Below are positions 14,313 through 30,310 of a stretch of DNA of 64,000 nt, in pieces; position 1 is the stretch's first letter; each line of letters starts with the position of its first letter. This DNA comes from Onchocerca volvulus (lineage: Eukaryota; Nematoda; Chromadorea; Rhabditida; Onchocercidae): NCBI GenBank assembly GCA_000499405.2, contig HG738137.1, positions 12,708,121 through 12,772,120 on the forward strand. Reading direction: 5' to 3'. A program made the translations under genes and the position numbers. Below the pieces are notes generated by a model. It searched no databases, had not been told where the DNA came from, and saw only the letters and a list, made by a program, of their open reading frames with translations.

Positions 14313-17043
14313 AACGAAAAATAGATCATTTGCCTGCAGAGTGTGTTCTTTATTTCATTATGAGAAATATTCAGAAAATCAATTTCGGAGTGTCAAAGAA
14401 AGGAGGAGTGTAAAAATTTCTAATGATTTCACGCAAATTAAGCAGCGTTACTGATTATATTTTGGAATTTTTTCTTTTTTATTCCGAAATTTTAGTTGAT
14501 AGAATGTAGAAAAAGAGGTCCGGATTACAAAAAGGAACCATAAAAAAGAAAATTTTCTAGATAGGAAAAAAAAAAGGATTATGTTAGGTACTTAAGAAAT
14601 AAGCATTGCCTCAAAAATTCAAAAAGGCGTAGAGATTGATTTATCTTGATGTGTTAGAATCTTTTTTTTTTTTTTTTTTGGAATAGAGTTCAAATTTTTT
14701 AAGTTTTGTAATGTTTACAAGTTTTCGTGTTTAAAGATATTTGCTTTAATCGGAATTTTTCTGGAGATTATATGTGATTTTTGCGGAGAGATGCGAGCAG
14801 AACGAACAGATTCTATTAAATAGTTTCATGAATCCCCGAAATTTACGGAATATTTCCCGTAAAGTCATTTTATGTAGTATTTCGTATCTTCCGATCAAAG
14901 CCAAAAAACGAAAAGATCGCGAAAATATGGATTTCGAAAAGGATCAACTTCGATCTTCTGAGATTTCTTTCATTGTAACTTCGAACTTGCAAACTATTGA
15001 TTAAGTTATTACTTTTTATATACATTCCTAATATTCCGGATCTTTCTTGTGTCTATTCTGTTTTATTTTCCTTTTTATATGTATATGTGTTTGTATGATG
15101 GAATAGTTTCCCCCTGATTTTGATCATATTTTTTCAACTAATATTATATGGAATAAATTCTGGAGTTTTTCGAAATTTCTACATCAAGCACATTTCAAAT
15201 CTAATTCCGTTTCAGAATTTAACTCATGTTCGAAATCTTAAATTACAAATTTCAGACCCCAAAATCTCTAAATTTTAGTGTAAACGTCCAAGTCTTACAG
15301 TGATTTTCAAGAAAAATAATCTAGTTTCACAAAATTAATCGAATCTAATTCGAAAACAAGGACAAACGGTCGAAAAGTTCATGCCACAATCAGGGGAGAG
15401 ATTGCTCGAACTATAAATTGTGCGAAATGCGTAACTGATTTTGGAATGGATTGGGCTACGTGACTATTGCCATTTTTGGGTAGGGACAGACTTTGGAATG
15501 GACTTAGACACGTGATTATTGACAGTTTCAGATAAGCAGGAGCAGTAGGGCTATCCGAAGTTACTCTCGTGGTGGATTGGTTGCTTTTGATGGATAGTGA
15601 TTTATGGGTGGGTCCTCTTTCATATTTAAATTTTAATTTCAATTCGAATTAAATATAATTAATCAAAGAAAGAAAAGATGAAGGAGAATAAAGTAAAGAA
15701 TAGATTAGAAAGTGTTCAAGTCAAAGGAATCTAGGTATTTTCTACTTGGGGATAATTTTCAGTAGCCTAAAAATGAATAATGAAGGTTTAGACCAATTTG
15801 TGATAGGCTTCTTTTCAAATTCGAACTTTAATTTCAATTCAAATTAATTGTAATTAATCAAAGAGAAAGGAGAAAGAGGGTGAAGTAGCGAATAGATTGG
15901 AAAGTGTTCAGATAAAAGAAATCTGACTATTTAAAAATGATTTCCAGTGACATAGAAGTAAATGATTGGTAGAATCTTTCTAGTAAGCTGAATGAAATTC
16001 AAATTCAAAGACTCCAAAATTTCGAAATCATAACAGGTTTTCTAACATTTCAACTAATCATTTATTTTGACAAGAATGTTTCGAAGTAAAATTATGATTT
16101 ATTAAATGTTTGGAAAATATCAGATCCTCTTTTTTGAGAAGATTTTGAAATTTTAAAAAAACGAAGATTGGGAAAAATCCATCCGTCCCATCATTTTATG
16201 TGATATATATAAAGAACTAATTTGGTCTCAACTAGAAAATCCTAGTTTTTTGGATTGTTCGGAAGTTCCGAGATATTTCTGCCATTCTACTTTATTGTAA
16301 GTACTTATAGTTTGCATTGTTCACATAAATTTGGAAAACATTTCGCTGGAATTTTATTAAAATGGCATAAATTTGACCATATACTTGGCTTTAAATTTGT
16401 CGAAATAGTATTGAAAACAGCGGCGTAATACAATGTGAAAGTATTTATAATATATTCTTAATTTTTTAATTATTTCATCAGAGTTTTGGTATTATGTTGG
16501 CAGACGATCGAACTAATACGGAGGTTAAAGTATTTTTGTTTTGTCAGGTCATACCGATCACTCGTCAATCTTGTGTTTATTGAATAGAATAGTTTAACAG
16601 TTGAGCTTGACAGTTGACTTTGTTTACATTGACTTATTCGATGATAACTGTTTCGGAGATATATCATTTCTTCTTTAATCTTTATTATCATTTTGTTATA
16701 TATCAATACATGGTAACAACAAAATGATAATAAAAATGCTCCCCAAATATTTGAAGCATTAAAGAATTCTTTCTGAAGTATTTCAGATATTTGGCGTATT
16801 ATTTTAATAAGAAATCAGTATTTAAAATAAGAGGGTATGCTTGAAAGGTTTACAAATTAGCATTCATTTGAAAATTTGAGATCTCACGCAGAATCTTTTG
16901 AATTATGCTGTTCGAAACTTCATTTAAATTGGAATTTATTTTTTGTTTGTTAAATGTAATGATTGACATGCTTTGTATTTTCGTGATATTTACTTGTTAT
17001 TTCTCCATAAAAAAAACAATTTTATTTTATTCGTTTTGGAATA
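14313..17043. other. Intergenic region between lin-35 and the CPEB gene
   Basis: No convincing exon was found. It contains a diverged 195-bp tandem duplication (listed separately) and, at about 15430-15535, two diverged copies of a unit of roughly 65 bp with the core TTTGGAATGGA and a CACGTGA or TACGTGA box. The right end, directly upstream of 17044, should hold the CPEB promoter; no motif was recognised there. Confidence 0.4.
15625..15965. repeat. Two diverged copies of a ~195-bp tandem unit
   Basis: The stretch from about 15625 (TTTAATTTCAATTCGAATT, then AATCAAAGAAAG, then AATAGATTAGAAAGTGTTCA) recurs from about 15820 with the same order of blocks and scattered substitutions. The offset between matching blocks is 195 bp. 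Confidence 0.6.
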
Positions 17044-20000
17044 ATGGACAAATTGCAAGTGAAGGATCACAGTAAGGTAAAAATTCCGGAAGAGAAAACG
17101 ATGACAAGCAAAACATCTAATACTATGAAGATTCTTAAAGGTAGGTAGAGAGTTTTCGAAAGTTAAATTTTCTTTTGAAGTCTCCAGTTCTTTTTAAAGA
17201 ATTACACCGTGAGACTATGATTTTCTTACTTATGATTTTCTGAGAGAATTTGAAAGGTAAACTAATAAAATATCTTACGTTATAGTCACAGAGAAAGCTA
17301 AAGAGAATGATATTTAAGCAAAATAGCTTTTATATGATCTGGATGGTTATCTTTCTCGATGATTTAATGTCGATATATTTAAGGATATGGTCATTACCAT
17401 AAAAATTATGGTGAAAATTTTGTTGTCGAAGCTAATAACGCGTTTTATTTGCAGATGGAAGCAAAGTGAATTCTCTCAACCTTATTGATCAAAATCACAA
17501 CAATGTATCGTCCATGAATTATAATTGTCGTACTAACGGCAAGCCGAACGGTAAAGATGTCCGGAAGATAATTTCTGGTGGTATTACTGCTGACACCACT
17601 ATAAAGACCACCACTAGTACTGATGCAAAGAAAACAGTTGGAAATTTAGAAGATTATCAGGCAAAAAATGATAGTGATAATAAAAGACCAGTAAAGGTTT
17701 GTACATACTAAAATGAGATTTCATTATCTTTTTAAAAATATGACTTAATCTCTGACAATCAGTGTGAATTATATTATTGGTTAATAATTTTGCTATTTTT
17801 TTTTTGATTGTTACGACTGACCACTCCCGTAGATCCTAGATATGGCATCAAATTTTGAAAGCTTCAATGTTAACAGGAAAGGATATTCTTTTAAAAGAAG
17901 AGAGGAGAATGAATATGATGTTTTAGAAGAATTATTTATTTTATAGCAATTGGATTCGATGATCATCGATGCTCAGCCGATGCAGAAATCATGGCAAGCA
18001 GCGATGGCAGGGGCCAAAGGGTATCAGCAATATCATGATGAAATTGTAGCACATATGCTACAGAATGGATATTCACCAGCTACTATGCAGGTTAACATTT
18101 ACCGCTATCGTTCGTCACTGTTAGTAGGTAATAAAAAATTTTTGATTTGGTTCACAGTGCTAAGAACTACTTTTATATAGGTCCCAAATATAATAGAAAG
18201 TGTTGTTAGAAAGATTTTTTTTCTAAATTACTCCTGAGAAAAGTATTAATAGCAAAAAAAAAAAAAAAAAATTTATAAATATTATTTCTTGAAATTGCTT
18301 CCGATACATGCAAGATGTACAACTGGATACAAGGAAATCTTGCTACATTTGCATCGTAAGTTTCAGCATTTGATAACAGGACAAAATAAGAATACTATAG
18401 AAGATCGGAAACTTTTTATTGGGATTTCCGTGGCAAATCGGAATGTTTATTATATTTAATAACAACAATCAAAATGACCGGTAAAAATAAGTTACTGCAT
18501 TTAAGATGATGACAGCATCTGTGATGCGGTCACAGGTAACTGAAGGAAATATTAACTTCGAAATGCGACGTGGGAAACCTTGCTACTGGAAAGGTGAATT
18601 ACCACCTCGTAATTACTGTAATCCAGTGTTCTCCAGTAAAGTTTTTATTGGCGGTGTTCCGTGGGATATTACAGAATGTGCGCTTCTTAACGTAAGCGTC
18701 CTCGTATTTCTTGTATAACTGCTATTCTAACTTGGACTCCAAACTATCAGTAAACTTTTGTTTTTTGGTAATAAATTCGAATTAAATCATACTCACATAA
18801 AGTAATCAATTTTTATTTTGTCAAATTCCATCAGATGCTTTGTCGTGAGTAGATTTAGACAGAGCAGATAGGATTCTTGTCTTAGAAACTTCAGTAAAAC
18901 AGAAAGATGCTGCTATATGATGACCAATTAATGCGAAACAATATAAAACCTCTGGCAGTTAATGAGGGCATAAATGAAAAGCTAAATGAACGGCACTATA
19001 TCGTAAGGAGTTTTGATCCAGAGTGAACCACAGATTTCCTCAGAACTTTATTGAAGTTTTTTAATTTTTGCAAAAATTCTTTACAGTCATTTTCGAAATA
19101 CGGCTCGTGTCGAGTAGAATGGCCTAACAAAGAGTCGCGTCATGCACGTATAAGTACAAGACGTGCCAAAATTACTGGTTACGTATATATGATTTTCGAA
19201 AATGATTTGGCGGTAAAAAAGTTGCTGCAAGATTGCTCTCAGGAGTTTGGAACAGCTGGTGAATGGTATTTCAAATTGACTGCACGACGAGCCAATGGAT
19301 TGGAAATTAGACAGGTATTCTGAAGTTTTTAAGGAACAAATCGAGAATCGATTCATTCGATCGGCATGGATCAGTTTCTCAACTCTTCCTGTAGTGATAA
19401 CGTAATTTTCAAATATTGTATGAATTTGCATCAGGTTCAAGTTATTCCGTGGGTGATCACAGATGCCTCATATATTCTCAATCCAAACACTCTTCTGGAA
19501 TCCAAGAAAACAGTATTCGTTGGAGCCTTGCATGGCATGATTACGGCGCAAGTAAACTTTTTAATGAATCACTCTTGATAGAAGTAGAGCAAATTACTTA
19601 TGCTGTGTAGACCATTAGTGAGTAGGACTTTGATTCAACTACTCGTACTGGATTCTTTTTCATTTTTATTTTATCGTTTTCTGTTAAGGTTCTATTTTCC
19701 ATTATGAGAGATGTCTATGGTGATGTACTTTTTGTTGGAATCGATACAGACCGTCAAAAATATCCTATAGGTGCGTTACTTTAGCATTTTGAAAACATGG
19801 AAAGAAAATGGTTATAATATGTTAATTTCAAATTCTTGTCTCGATGGTACACGCAAATATCACCAAAAATCCTCACAAAACTTATCTTTTCCTGAGAAAT
19901 GAATTAAATCTATGGGAGATTAAGAAAAAAGAAAGAATCTAATTGACAGGATATTCAAATAAATCGACGAGTTAGGAGTTTTGTAAATGTAAATACTAAA

Positions 20001-21764
20001 AAAATGTAATAAATATGAAAATAGATTGTCAACAAATACTTACCCTTATTCACGTACAGGTAGTGCACGAGTCACGTTTTCAACGCAGTCATCTTACTTC
20101 CGTGCAATCGAATCCGGTTACCTCGAAATTCATACTTCGAAATTTACTAAAAAAGTACAGATTGATCCATTTCTGGAGGAGGCCACATGCTCGCAGTGTG
20201 AATGTGTTCAGGGACCATATTTCTGCCGTGAAAAAAGCTGTTTTAAATACTTTTGCTTGCAATGCTGGGAGGTTAGAAAGTTGAATATCCGGATTTCTTT
20301 ATTCCTGTCGATTCTTTACCATTTGAAAAATCATATAATTCAGAAATTGGATAATTGAATTCATTTTCAATTTGAATTCCACTAATTTGATTAAAGGTCC
20401 GCCATGCATTGAATGGTCCATATGGTGGTCACAAACCGATGATTCGCACACATCGTCGAACAGTACAGTCGGAATCTTATATTGCGTACAATACAGCTAA
20501 TTGTGCTGTTTCATTTGATCCACGGACCGTTGTTTCGCGACATTATTTTGGCAATGTTGCATCTGAGATTGGGTTATTGAATATTTTATAGCCTTTAACA
20601 ATGATTAAATGTTAGAAACGAATTTACGAAAGAAATTGCTAGAAATGGATTCAAATTGGAGCAAATAATTATTAGCATATATAGGATGACAATATTTGAT
20701 GCAAAATTGAATCTCAGCAATATAAAAGAAATAATAGTACCGAAAATCGAGTCACTTCAGTGATTTATCTGGAAAAGTTTTTAGTGCATTTGTAGTGCAC
20801 ATTTAGCTAACTCTCAAAAAGGAATTCAAATTTGAGAGTTCAGATTGAAATTCTCAGCTAAAATGAATTTAATAAAAGAAATATATTCATTTCAGGATTC
20901 AAATGAACATACGTCCACAAATTCCCGACCGTATTGCAGAAATTACCAAACCTCCAAGTGTGAAGCTCACGTTTGGACAGCCGACGTTTCTATTACCTAC
21001 TTATCCCAGTCATCCTCTTAAGCAAGTGCGGGTATGAATAAGATTTGAATGGCAGCAAAGAAACAATCTTGTAAAGCTTCTTTGTCAGTAGCAACTGAAC
21101 TAATAAACAGTCCTCGTAACGGCCTCGTTGAGTTTTTAAATAAATTAATGGTCCCCAATTTTATCTCACAAATGATTTCCTAAATTTACATAACAAAGTT
21201 ATTCTAGAAATCTTTTCCCAAGTATAGCATCTGCATTTTAGGTCTGGGTGTCACCTCCAAACCAACCTTCTATCGTTTCGCATGAAAGCAAACTAAAAGC
21301 ACACGCTCTAAATTCATTCCGACGCATTCCATGCATTAGTTCAAACTCTTCTGGAAATCGCAATGGACATGATCAGAGGTATGCTGATGAAAATTTCTTG
21401 AAAATAGTGTAAAAAGTTCAGAAGTTAACCAAATAATTAGAAACTTATTCTTAATTTTAATGAAAGTATGTTAATTCTTTCTCTTTTTTGACTTCTTAAG
21501 TTGCGGTTTCTTTAAAAAAAGGTATAATGGAATCTGGTTTAAAAGACACTTCACTGTGATTATCTTCTGAAAATGATTCATTTCGCTCATGATTTAAGCA
21601 TGATGTGCAGTAAAAAAATTGCTAAATGAATTTTTTCTTTTTTTTTTTCTATTTTTAGTGATTCGCCTCCTCATATGGAAAATGTTGATGATGGGATGTT
21701 ATCTGCTGCATCTATGTCATCGAGCGCTCCGAACATTGAAACTGTTTCAACCAATCCACCGTAA
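17044..21764 (+). CDS. CPEB1/Orb-type cytoplasmic polyadenylation element binding protein
   Basis: Twelve exons: 17044-17140, 17455-17696, 17947-18090, 18506-18691, 19087-19314, 19435-19551, 19689-19770, 20060-20271, 20397-20572, 20896-21031, 21242-21378 and 21659-21764. Total 1863 nt, 620 aa, in frame to TAA. The protein binds U-rich CPE elements in 3' UTRs and controls poly(A) length and translation, mainly in germline and early embryo. Residues 1-160 are low-complexity. RRM1 begins at about 206 ([12 protein letters not shown]) and RRM2 at about 324 ([12 protein letters not shown]). The ZZ-type zinc domain starts at about 409 ([18 protein letters not shown], then FCLQCW and [11 protein letters not shown]). 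The linker VQVIPWV is typical of the CPEB1/Orb subfamily rather than CPEB2-4. A tail of about 160 aa follows the zinc domain, longer than in Orb. Nematodes have several CPEB1-type paralogs (cpb-1, cpb-3, fog-1); I cannot say which this is. The donor at 20572 is the least certain. Confidence 0.94.
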
Positions 21765-24249
21765 AAGCGTTGAGTATTTAAGACTGAGCTAGAAATTTAC
21801 ATCGATATTATAAGACAAATGTTTGATTCCTCTTTCTTCACAATTTTTTCCTTTTTGAATTGTGTCTAAACAAATCGAAGCATAATATATAACAAATTGT
21901 AAGTTTTAATTTTTTATATATTTTCTGACAGATTTTTTTTTGCCTACATTTTTCACTCTGTTCTCTGATTTCTGATTATAAGGTTGTATTTCAAATTCAT
22001 TGGAAATGGAAAACAGAGGATCTCTTATTATCTGTCAAAATTTTCTATAGAGTATGCATTATAATAAGTTGAGCGCTTGTTCCGTCGCAGTTGATTTAAA
22101 ATTTACGTCCAATGAGTTTAAAATGAATATTTAAACTGTGTATTTGTTATCTGCATTTGTGTAAAACGCACTCTGGATTTTGTCATTTTTTGAATTTTAT
22201 TGTTAAAATTGTAATCCTAGTAATTTTAAAAGTTTTATTTGTAAGAATTTTCGAATTGTAGTTGAAATCTTAATTTTTTCTTTCTTTTCCATCCAAGTTT
22301 TCTTCAATTTCTTCCTCTTCTTTCTTTCTTCGGTACTCTCAACAACGACAATCGTTTTAATGGTTTAATTTCGAAAAAATGGTTAATTCGTGGGCTCACA
22401 TATTTCCAGACCAATTTTTTTGATTTTCTTGGAAACATATGATATAATAGCATCTTCAAAATACGAATAATTGTAGCTACTGTTGTAAAACGATAACTGT
22501 TTCTTGCTATTAATACTTTTCGGGCAAGATTTTAAGCTTTTAAACCAATTCGACGCATAAACTCGCTTCTCGTCTTTTTTTTTTTTTTTTTGTATCTTCT
22601 ATGATATACTTATATTGAAGATATCATACCAAATTTCATAAGAAAAAGACGATCACTGTCATAGGTGTAATATGGTTATATTTTGCTGATAAGAATAATA
22701 TACTAGATACTGTTGAGAGCCATCGATCTTTTAATATACCAGGTATTGTGAATCCATCGTTCTTTTAGTTACAGCAGTGTATGATTTTAGCATAGCCTTC
22801 ACATGTTGGCATTCTAACCATCTTATTATTTTTATTATAAATATTTGTTTTGAAGTTACTTCGTCTCTAAATATATAATTCTGAATTCCTGCAAAATCAT
22901 TTACTATCTTAGTATTTTTCTGTCTATTTCTTTCTTTTTTTTTCATCAAGTTGGTTGCATTCTTTTAAATAGTAATATTGAATGTGGTTAGCGAATGTTG
23001 CTGTTGTATCCAAGAATTATTCAGAATTGTAAAAAGATTTTTGCTGGATTTTTTTTTTTTCAACTTTTAAGATTGTTATAGCATCATGTGGATTGTGTCG
23101 AAAAATCTTCAAGGAACATTATTGATTGGATTTCAAGCTACATTATTTATATTTCGAAGTCATTTGCGAAATATGGTCCTTTAATCTTCAAATTACATAT
23201 TGTTTCACTACCATTTTCAGGTTCGTTGTAAGATTAGATTATAATGTGAAGATACGCGATGCTTAGTATAATAAGTAATAATAATAATAGTATAATGTCC
23301 AGGAATCCTTGTAGTGCCCATGGAATAGAAGCATTTAGATTGGAATTGCTAGTTTCCATTACAGTTTTTTGATTAATTGAGCAACACAAGTAATCATATT
23401 CTGACTTCTTTGTTTTATTAATGTGATTATGTGTTGTAACACTTATTGTGAATACCTTTTTTTTATTCAATCAAAGTTGTGCATATTTTTTCATTCGTTG
23501 AGAGACAGTTTCCATCCTTTAAGTTTTTGGCATTGTATCATAAGAAGTTATCTACATTTTAACAGATATCGTTCATTTTGCTTTATTGTTTTATTGTTTT
23601 ATCAGTTGTTTAATTAATATTATTTTCTGTCATACAAAAATTGTGTACTTGTTACCATTCGTAATACTGCATCCATAACTATTACTATTGGAGACAGCAA
23701 TATGATCAGTTGATGTTCTGATTTCCACATAAAATTTGTCGATGATAATGGTGTTTCTTGTTTTGCAGCTTCCTCTCCTTTCATATATAAGAATATGTTT
23801 TATGTAAAAAAAATCATAATCTTATGAGATATGTAAAATGAAAAGAGATGATGATGAATTTAACGATTCATTTTATTCCATCTCTTCCTCCAATTCTACC
23901 GAGAATTGTTCATAAGATCTTTATTTCGTCATTTCTGCTCTCGGTATATTCGTTTCGTTAATTCCTTTTCCCATTCGTTTATTATAATTTGGATTTATCG
24001 TTTCTTCTCAATTTAATTTGAGAGATTTGTGCTTGAGCGGAAGACTTACATCATAGTCAACTCAACGTTTGGTTCATCCCACAGTGTGTCAGCTTTGTCT
24101 ACCAAAAATGGCCAGCTTGCAGCACCACGTTCAATATCTGCGTGTCATTCAATCAAGCAAGATGTCATACTCATTGAAAGTTTGAGAATAGGTTGAAGAC
24201 ATTTCGTCCCACAATTCCTCTAATCATTCGCTTTACCGAATATAACAGC

Positions 24250-24580
24250 TTCATATTAAATTTTAACAAATTTAGTATCAAATACAAGGAAACTGATATT
24301 GTATGAAGCCAACCAAATATATATATATATTAAGAATATTCCTTATAAACATGAATAAGTCTATTATTCTGATCATTCAGAACTTAACATTATCGATTAT
24401 TCTCGCTGGACTATGAAGTAAATTCTCTCAATTATGATGACATTCGTGGCCAAGCATATTTTTTAATTAACTGAGCTTGTTTTTATTTGATATATTAAAT
24501 TTTAATAAATTTAACATCAAATTAAAAAAAAAAAATGATATTATGAAGCCAATCAAATATGTATGTATTAAGATCATTTT
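24250..24580. repeat. Pair of diverged ~90-bp direct repeats
   Basis: Copy 1 (about 24250-24345) and copy 2 (about 24489-24576) share the blocks ATATTAAATTTTAA, ATCAAAT, GATATT and ATGAAGCCAAYCAAATAT in the same order. They are separated by about 145 bp of unrelated sequence. Confidence 0.55.
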
Positions 24581-26144
24581 TTTCTTATTTTTTGTTTATT
24601 TTATCTTCTTATTTTTATGATTTAAATGTATTCAATTAATTGTTTGTTGAACTTTTTTATCACAATTAATTTATTCAATATATGAAAATATTTTAATATG
24701 TGAATTCAACCAAAATTTTCGAAAATTTAATAAATTTTGAAAATAAAAAAAATTTATTTGATTCATTAATTTTGCGAAAATTTATTTTACCCTTACTGAT
24801 TAAAGTGGTTAACTGAAAAGACGGTGGTTAGTTGTGATGTATGGTGGTATTTTTCTTTTATTTTCAGTCAAGATCTTGTAATCGTTTTTAGCGAAACATA
24901 GATCTGTAAATGTGATAAGTTTTGCTCAACGAAGAATATTAGGTGTAATAGCGATAATGGGTATGTCCAAAATTTTAGTTTTTGTTGATGATTATAAAGA
25001 TAATGAAGATGATGATGATGATAATGATAATGAATTGAATGGGGTAGATGTAACCATGATAATGCTATGTCAAGTAGTAATGTTATTAATGATGATGATA
25101 GTGATGAAGAAGGTAAGAATAAATCGACCAATTTTTATCAGCTAATAAAAATCTATTAAACAAATAGGGGCAACGATACGGAGATTGTTATCAATTGGTA
25201 TTACATTGACATAGTAACATGAGGTATATTCCATTATAAACAAGAATATATTATTGATATTTATTTTAATCTTATACATGCATAAGTTTCGAAATTAAAT
25301 TTACTCTTTAAATCACTTTTTTTTCTATTTCTCTCTCTCTCTCTCTCACGATATTTTTATTTAAGTAAAGTGGAATATATCAATGAAATCAAAAAATCAA
25401 ACAGAATTATAAAAATGATATGCATTATTTAACTTCTCATATAAATCATAGCATCATAATGGAAGAAATAAGATGAAATGATTGATACCCGATGAATATA
25501 AGGTACAATTTAGTATATGAACTAATTAAATTTGTTCAATTGAAACGAAAAAAAAAATTAATAATGTCAGATTGAATTGATAAAATGGTTTAGAGAAAGG
25601 AAAAAAAAAACTCTCATATAATAATTATACAAGTTGAAAAAAATAAATGGCATTGAAATTTAATTAGTTATCAATCATAAGCATACATATATACATATAT
25701 ATAATGATTATTAAAAATGTTGGAAAAAAGATTTAGTATTTTTTCAATTTTAAAATATATTTTTTTCTTTAAATATGTATTTAAAATAAATAAATGAAGA
25801 ATTAATATTTAAGCTTGGTTGATAATTAATGAATGAAGAAAATAAATTTTAAAATTGATTCAGTCGAATTATTCGGATAGTTTCGTTTTTTCTTTAAAAC
25901 AAAATTATCAATAAAAATTTTTTATTAATACAAAAAGAAACTGTTTGATACATCCGTCGATAGCGTAACGCTGATTTCGCGCAATTTTTCAATTTGTGAA
26001 TTTTTTAATTCGCGAATTATTCATATAGCAGAAACAGAAAAGAGGAAAAGGAAAAATAGGTTATTTAAAAAGGCACTTATATATATTTTTTATTTTATTA
26101 CCCGCAAAAATGTTAAAAACAGACAATTCATATTTGACACAGTA

Positions 26145-26315
26145 ATAACAATAATAATAATGATAATGACAATAACAATAATAACAGTATCAGTAGTAAT
26201 AATAATAATAATGATAATAATAATAATAATAGTGATATTAATAATAATAACAAGAATAATAATAAAAATAATAATAATAATAAATAACAATAATAATGAT
26301 AATAATAATAATAAT
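26145..26315. repeat. Interrupted AAT trinucleotide microsatellite
   Basis: About 170 bp of ATAATAATA with GAT, AAC and AGT variants. It explains the poly-Ile and poly-Leu open frames on the minus strand, which are not genes. Confidence 0.85.
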
Positions 26316-27037
26316 GAAATGATGAGATCAACAAGTTAACTTTTTGTATACAAAAGGAATTTAATACAACAAATTGCTGATAAATGAGCATATACATATA
26401 ATTTCAAATATTATTTCTTTGATTTTTTTTTTTTTTTTTTACTTTTCCTTCTAATATTATTATTTATTAAATAGTTTTATCAAAATTACTTGTGACGATA
26501 AGAAATTTATCTTGTACTTTTTCTAATTAAATAATTGATTGATTATAATTATGAATACTTCAAAACGATTGTGTTTGCGATTACTCTGAAATTTGTTTGT
26601 CAATTACGAAATATATCGCACTTATCATATAAAATTATTCAATTACACATTAATGTGTCTCAAATATTTGATTAATGCAAAATTATTTGGCGAAATAACC
26701 ATTAAAAGAACTTTTTGTTTTTATTCATTGCTTAAAATTTGCTCATAAAAAGTTTGTTTTATAGCAAAATAAATCAATGGTTTTAAAAAAAAAAAAAGAA
26801 TTTTTCTGAAGCTTACGCGAATTTTTAAAAGTTAAGTGAATTAAAAATTATATCAAAATGCTGATTCTTGAAAAAAAAAATTATTATGTATATTCATCAA
26901 ACAATTACAATATGTGTTATTGATAAAAGTTCAAATTTAACTTTACAATTTTCAAATAATCCCAAATTGATTGAAACAATATGATTAGATAAATTTAAGA
27001 GAAATATTGAAATTTTACATTTTTTTAAATTTCAGTT

Positions 27038-30310
<3,273 letters not shown>

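Larger units (their letters stand above)
21765..27037. other. Region between the convergent 3' ends of CPEB and rnt-1
   Basis: No gene is supported. Directly after the CPEB stop it is T-rich, with a U-rich TTTTTTATAT run near 21911 that resembles a CPE; this is probably 3' UTR. Open frames near 24912 and 26100-26400 are products of GAT and AAT repeats. A diverged dispersed repeat pair and an AAT microsatellite are listed separately. Confidence 0.4.

Noticed and set aside
18314..18354. Possible small CPEB exon ending in a GTAAGT donor.
   Set aside because: Its end phase leads to a stop codon in the next exon; skipping it keeps the frame open from exon 3 to exon 4.
24912..25145. A 77-codon Asp/Asn-rich frame.
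   Set aside because: Built on GAT repeats, with no splice context and no recognisable domain.
26090..26397. Poly-Leu/Ile open frames on the minus strand that look like membrane proteins.
   Set aside because: They come from an AAT microsatellite; there is no start context and no homology.
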